A stretch of DNA of 61,725 bases from an uncultured Oscillibacter sp. (GTDB lineage: Bacteria; Bacillota; Clostridia; Oscillospirales; Oscillospiraceae). Position numbers and translations under genes: made by a program. The stretch is taken from contig CAMBKF010000006.1 of the NCBI GenBank assembly GCA_945868085.1, positions 1 through 61,725 of the forward strand, read 5' to 3'. Below, one piece after another: positions 59,430 to 61,725 of the stretch (its first letter is position 1; each line of letters begins with the position of its first letter). The notes beneath the pieces are model-generated. The model was not told the DNA's origin, ran no database searches, and worked only from the letters and a program-made list of their open reading frames with translations.

Positions 59430-59612
59430 TTTGCATCTTCGCGATGGCAGAGTTTGCAAGAAGTGAGGCAGTTGGCGGCGGGGTGAGGGCACCCCGCCCT
59501 ACGGATATTACGAGATTTGACGCCAAGGAGCCATCGGGGACGCCGGCTCCACCGCAGCTCTTGTGAAAACGGATGTCATTCCGAGCCAGTGCGCACTGGC
59601 GGGGGAATTTTT
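59430..59612. repeat. dispersed palindromic repeats upstream of the DUF512 gene
   Basis: Holds an exact 40-bp copy (59467-59506) of the GGCAGTTGGCGGCGGGGTGA...CCCTACGGAT unit found at 20613-20652, and GTCATTCCGAGCCAGTGCGC with CACTGGC, related to the 6191 element. The stretch 59290-59430 is AT-rich with TATACT-like boxes but nothing else assignable. Confidence 0.7.
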
Positions 59613-59614
59613 CA

Positions 59615-59655
59615 CGCAAAAAAACAAGAGGGAAGCCACGCTTCCCTCCTGCAAG
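59615..59655 (-). terminator. rpmF terminator
   Basis: GAGGGAAGC / GCTTCCCTC stem, followed on the minus strand by TTGTTTTTTTG. Confidence 0.85.
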
Positions 59656-59668
59656 GACACAAAAGATA

Positions 59669-59866
59669 TTACTTATCCGCGGCCACGGACTTGACGACCT
59701 TGACCTCACGGCCATTGTAGGTACCGCACTCCGGGCACATTCTGTGAGGCAGATGCAGCGCACCGCACTTGGGGCATGCCACCAGACCGGGAGTCGCCAG
59801 CTTCCACACGGAGCTGCGTCTCTTATTGCGTCTTTGCTTGGATACTTTTCCCTTAGGTACTGCCAT
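59669..59866 (-). CDS. rpmF: 50S ribosomal protein L32
   Basis: A 65-residue basic protein beginning MAVPKGKVSKQRRNKRRS, with zinc ligands CPKC and CPEC, the zinc-binding (C+) form of bL32. AAGGAGGTG precedes it. Lies behind the DUF177 gene, the standard pairing. Confidence 0.96.
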   Translation of the reverse strand: MAVPKGKVSKQRRNKRRSSVWKLATPGLVACPKCGALHLPHRMCPECGTYNGREVKVVKSVAADK

Positions 59867-59919
59867 GTTGACACCTCCTTGGTCTTATACTGCCTGAGCA
59901 GTGAATTTATTGATAGTGT

Positions 59920-60423
59920 TTATGTTTCCTCCCGGTCCAGGAGCTTTGCCAGGGCGGCCAAACGGGGATCTACCTGCTTTTTGCAGCGGCAGGTTTCCCG
60001 GTTCAGATTCACACCGCAGCCGGGGCACAGGCCCTTGCATTGGGGGGAACATAAAAAGACTGTGTCCATGTCAAGGATAAACGCCGTTCGGGCAAGGTCG
60101 TCCAGGTCCACCTCGTCGTGGTCCAGGAGAACGATGTCGTCGCTGTCCTCGAATTGCTTTTCCTCTGCCAAAACACAGGAATAGTCTGTGGTTTTCGGCA
60201 GATCAAAGCTCTCCAGGCACCGGCTGCACCGGCAGCGAAGCGTTGTGGATGTCTGAAGCTCCAGCAGCAGCACACCGGCCTTGTTTTTCACCCGGCCGTC
60301 CACAACAACCGGATGGGTAGCAGGCTTATCACCGCCGAATTCCAGGTCGGAAAGGTCCATCTCAAAATGGAAATCCTCGCTGGCATCCGGGGTATGCAGT
60401 ACTCTGTTTACATTCAAACGCAT
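59920..60423 (-). CDS. DUF177/YceD family protein
   Basis: A 167-residue protein with LRCRCSRCLESFDLP near the middle and a Cys-rich C-terminal segment (CSPQCKGLCPGCGVNLNRET, CRCKK), as in YceD proteins linked to rpmF; in plants and bacteria DUF177 members are connected with 23S rRNA maturation. Start at MRLNVNRV behind GAGGTG; a longer frame would pass through the consensus promoter. Confidence 0.92.
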   Translation of the reverse strand: MRLNVNRVLHTPDASEDFHFEMDLSDLEFGGDKPATHPVVVDGRVKNKAGVLLLELQTSTTLRCRCSRCLESFDLPKTTDYSCVLAEEKQFEDSDDIVLLDHDEVDLDDLARTAFILDMDTVFLCSPQCKGLCPGCGVNLNRETCRCKKQVDPRLAALAKLLDREET

Positions 60424-60450
60424 GGCACACCTCACAATGACACGAATTGT

Positions 60451-60479
60451 ATTATAGAGGAAGAATGCCGGCTTGTCAA
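60451..60479 (-). promoter_or_regulatory. consensus promoter of DUF177-rpmF
   Basis: Minus strand TTGACA, 17 bp, TATAAT: a perfect vegetative promoter. Confidence 0.9.
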
Positions 60480-60497
60480 ACATTTTCTGCTAAAAAA

Positions 60498-60525
60498 TTG
60501 ACTTTTTTCAAAAAACCGCTACAAT
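60498..60525 (+). promoter_or_regulatory. promoter of the RluA-family gene
   Basis: TTGACT, 16 bp, TACAAT, divergent from the rpmF promoter. Confidence 0.75.
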
Positions 60526-60554
60526 AGCACTATATGACCTAAGGGGGGAAGCGG

Positions 60555-61511
60555 ATGCGAGAGCTTACCGTGGGAAAAAATGACGCCGGGCAGCGGCTGG
60601 ATCGGTTCGTGGGCAAGTCCCTGCCCCTGCTGCCCCCGGCCCTGCTGCAAAAGTACATCCGCATTAAGCGCATTAAGCTCAACGGCCAGCGGGCCGCCCG
60701 GGATCAGCGCCTGGCCCAGGGAGACGTGCTGCAGCTGTATATAAACGACGAGTTTTTCGACCAACCGAGGGAGGAAAATATGTTCCTCACCCTCTTTAAG
60801 CCCAGCCTGGACATCGTGTATGAGGACGAAAACCTCATGCTGCTGAACAAGCGCCCGGGCCTGGTGGTCCACGCGGACGAGACGGAGAAGGTGAACACCC
60901 TCATCAATCACATCCAGGCCTATCTCTACCAGAAGCGGGAGTGGAATCCCCGGTGGGAGAACGCCTTCACCCCAGCCCTGTGCAACCGCATCGACCGCAA
61001 CACCGGCGGCATCGTTATCGCCGCCAAAAATGCCGAGACCCTGCGCATCATCAACGACAAAATACGTGAGCATGAGCTGACCAAGCGCTATCTCTGCATC
61101 ACCCTGGGCGCGCCCCAGCCGCCGGCGGGGGAGGTGGAGAATTTCCTGCGCAAGGACGAGAAGAAAAAGCAGGTGTTCGTGTTCCACAAGCCCGTGCCCG
61201 GGGCCAAGACCGCCGTGACCCGGTACAAGACCTTAGAGCGCCGGGGGGAGCTGTCCCTGCTGGAGATAGAGCTGCTCACCGGCCGCACCCACCAGATCCG
61301 CGCCACCATGGCGGACCTGGGCTGCCCCTTGCTGGGGGACGGCAAATACGGCAACGGCGAGAAAAACCGCCGCTACGGCGAGACCCGCCAGGCCCTCTAT
61401 TCCTACAAGCTCACCTTCGACCTGCCCACGGACGCGGGAATTTTAAACTATCTCCGGGGCCGGACCTTCCAGGTGGACGGGGTGCCGTTCCGGGAGAAAT
61501 ATTTCGGCTGA
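60555..61511 (+). CDS. RluA-family pseudouridine synthase
   Basis: A 318-residue enzyme that isomerises uridine in rRNA or tRNA. N-terminal S4-like RNA-binding domain (about 1-65), VYEDENLMLLNKRPGLVVHA, the catalytic motif ALCNRIDRNTGG with Asp147 (variant of HRLDxxTSG), and LLTGRTHQIRATMADLGCPL near the C-terminus. RluC/RluD-like; target site unknown. SD AGGGGGGAAG. Confidence 0.93.
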   Translation: MRELTVGKNDAGQRLDRFVGKSLPLLPPALLQKYIRIKRIKLNGQRAARDQRLAQGDVLQLYINDEFFDQPREENMFLTLFKPSLDIVYEDENLMLLNKRPGLVVHADETEKVNTLINHIQAYLYQKREWNPRWENAFTPALCNRIDRNTGGIVIAAKNAETLRIINDKIREHELTKRYLCITLGAPQPPAGEVENFLRKDEKKKQVFVFHKPVPGAKTAVTRYKTLERRGELSLLEIELLTGRTHQIRATMADLGCPLLGDGKYGNGEKNRRYGETRQALYSYKLTFDLPTDAGILNYLRGRTFQVDGVPFREKYFG

Positions 61512-61515
61512 AGTC

Positions 61516-61550
61516 AAAAGGGACTGCCCGTGAGGGCAGTCCCTTTAGCG
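61516..61550 (+). terminator. terminator of the RluA-family gene
   Basis: AAGGGACTGCCC / GGGCAGTCCCTT stem followed by TTAG. Confidence 0.75.
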
Positions 61551-61588
61551 TGTCGAAAAAGGCTTTTCGCCCCGCTGCCTAAGTTTTT

Positions 61589-61660
61589 GAAACTTTAAAA
61601 AAGTTCCAAAAACGATTGATTTGAATGGTGAGGGAAACCCTTCTTGGGTTTCCCTCACAC
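61589..61660. repeat. two intergenic hairpins at the window end
   Basis: GTTTTTG-AAACTTT / AAAGTTC-CAAAAAC and a perfect 13-bp GTGAGGGAAACCC / GGGTTTCCCTCAC stem. No gene is visible from 61512 to the window end; the last 40 bp are runs of C and G. Confidence 0.5.
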
Positions 61661-61725
61661 ACCCTTCCTTACCGTTATCGCGCCGCCGTCCCCCCCTCCG
61701 GGGGGGCAGGGGGGGCATTAAATCC

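Overview
The window is a high-GC, low-repeat chromosomal segment from a bacterium of the Firmicutes/Clostridia, most likely an Oscillospiraceae-type gut anaerobe. The evidence is the gene families and layout (rpmG-secE-nusG-rplK-rplA with a separate L10-leader/rplJ-rplL unit, DUF1292, RNase M5-like Toprim protein, sigma-K, monomeric [FeFe] hydrogenase, SipW/TasA-type exported proteins), strong Shine-Dalgarno sites and many promoters of the -35/17 bp/-10 vegetative type. No species assignment is possible from sequence reading alone.

Layout. 1-13.5 kb: mixed housekeeping genes (SDR, proC, FNT transporter, DUF554/tcdA, membrane PPIase, a 6S-like structured RNA candidate, DUF1292, PBP1A, mntP, TrmH-type methylase, tRNA-Ala, HAD phosphatase, LOG protein). 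13.5-20.5 kb: a complete-looking F-type ATP synthase operon (atpI-like, a, c, b, an extraordinary b-delta-alpha fusion, gamma, beta, epsilon). 20.5-30.4 kb: serA/serC separated by dispersed palindromic repeats, an AraC/GyrI regulator, a ClC channel, a DUF421 gene flanked by two direct copies of a structured 185-bp repeat, a BaiN-like flavoprotein and ruvX. 30.5-34.1 kb: ribosomal protein/secE/nusG block with an L10 leader. 34.2-41.2 kb: glnS, then a comEC-holA-rnmV-CYTH operon and a small XRE regulator.

41.4-52.4 kb is the most striking part. The gene for the late mother-cell sigma factor sigma-K is split: its first 213 codons end at 42109 and its last 23 codons lie at 52288-52356. The two halves carry the same 14-bp sequence, and joining them there restores an uninterrupted sigma-K of about 236 residues. 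Between them lies a 10.2-kb element with a large serine recombinase at its right end. This is a 'skin'-type developmental excision element, but at a different place in sigK (the end of the region 4.2 helix-turn-helix) from the classical Bacillus insertion. Its cargo is not phage: it is a SipW signal peptidase, five TasA/camelysin-like exported proteins, a 923-residue von Willebrand factor A adhesin-like protein and an LPXTG-like anchored protein, i.e. a surface-fibre locus.

52.4-61.7 kb returns to core genes: [FeFe] hydrogenase, TRIC channel, copper-chaperone-like HMA protein plus EamA transporter, plsY, der, DUF512 radical-SAM-like protein, rpmF with DUF177, and an RluA-family pseudouridine synthase. 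The two observations I consider most worth following are the sigK-interrupting element with its fibre cargo and the ATP synthase polypeptide that joins a stator b arm and a delta C-terminal domain to the catalytic-core alpha subunit.
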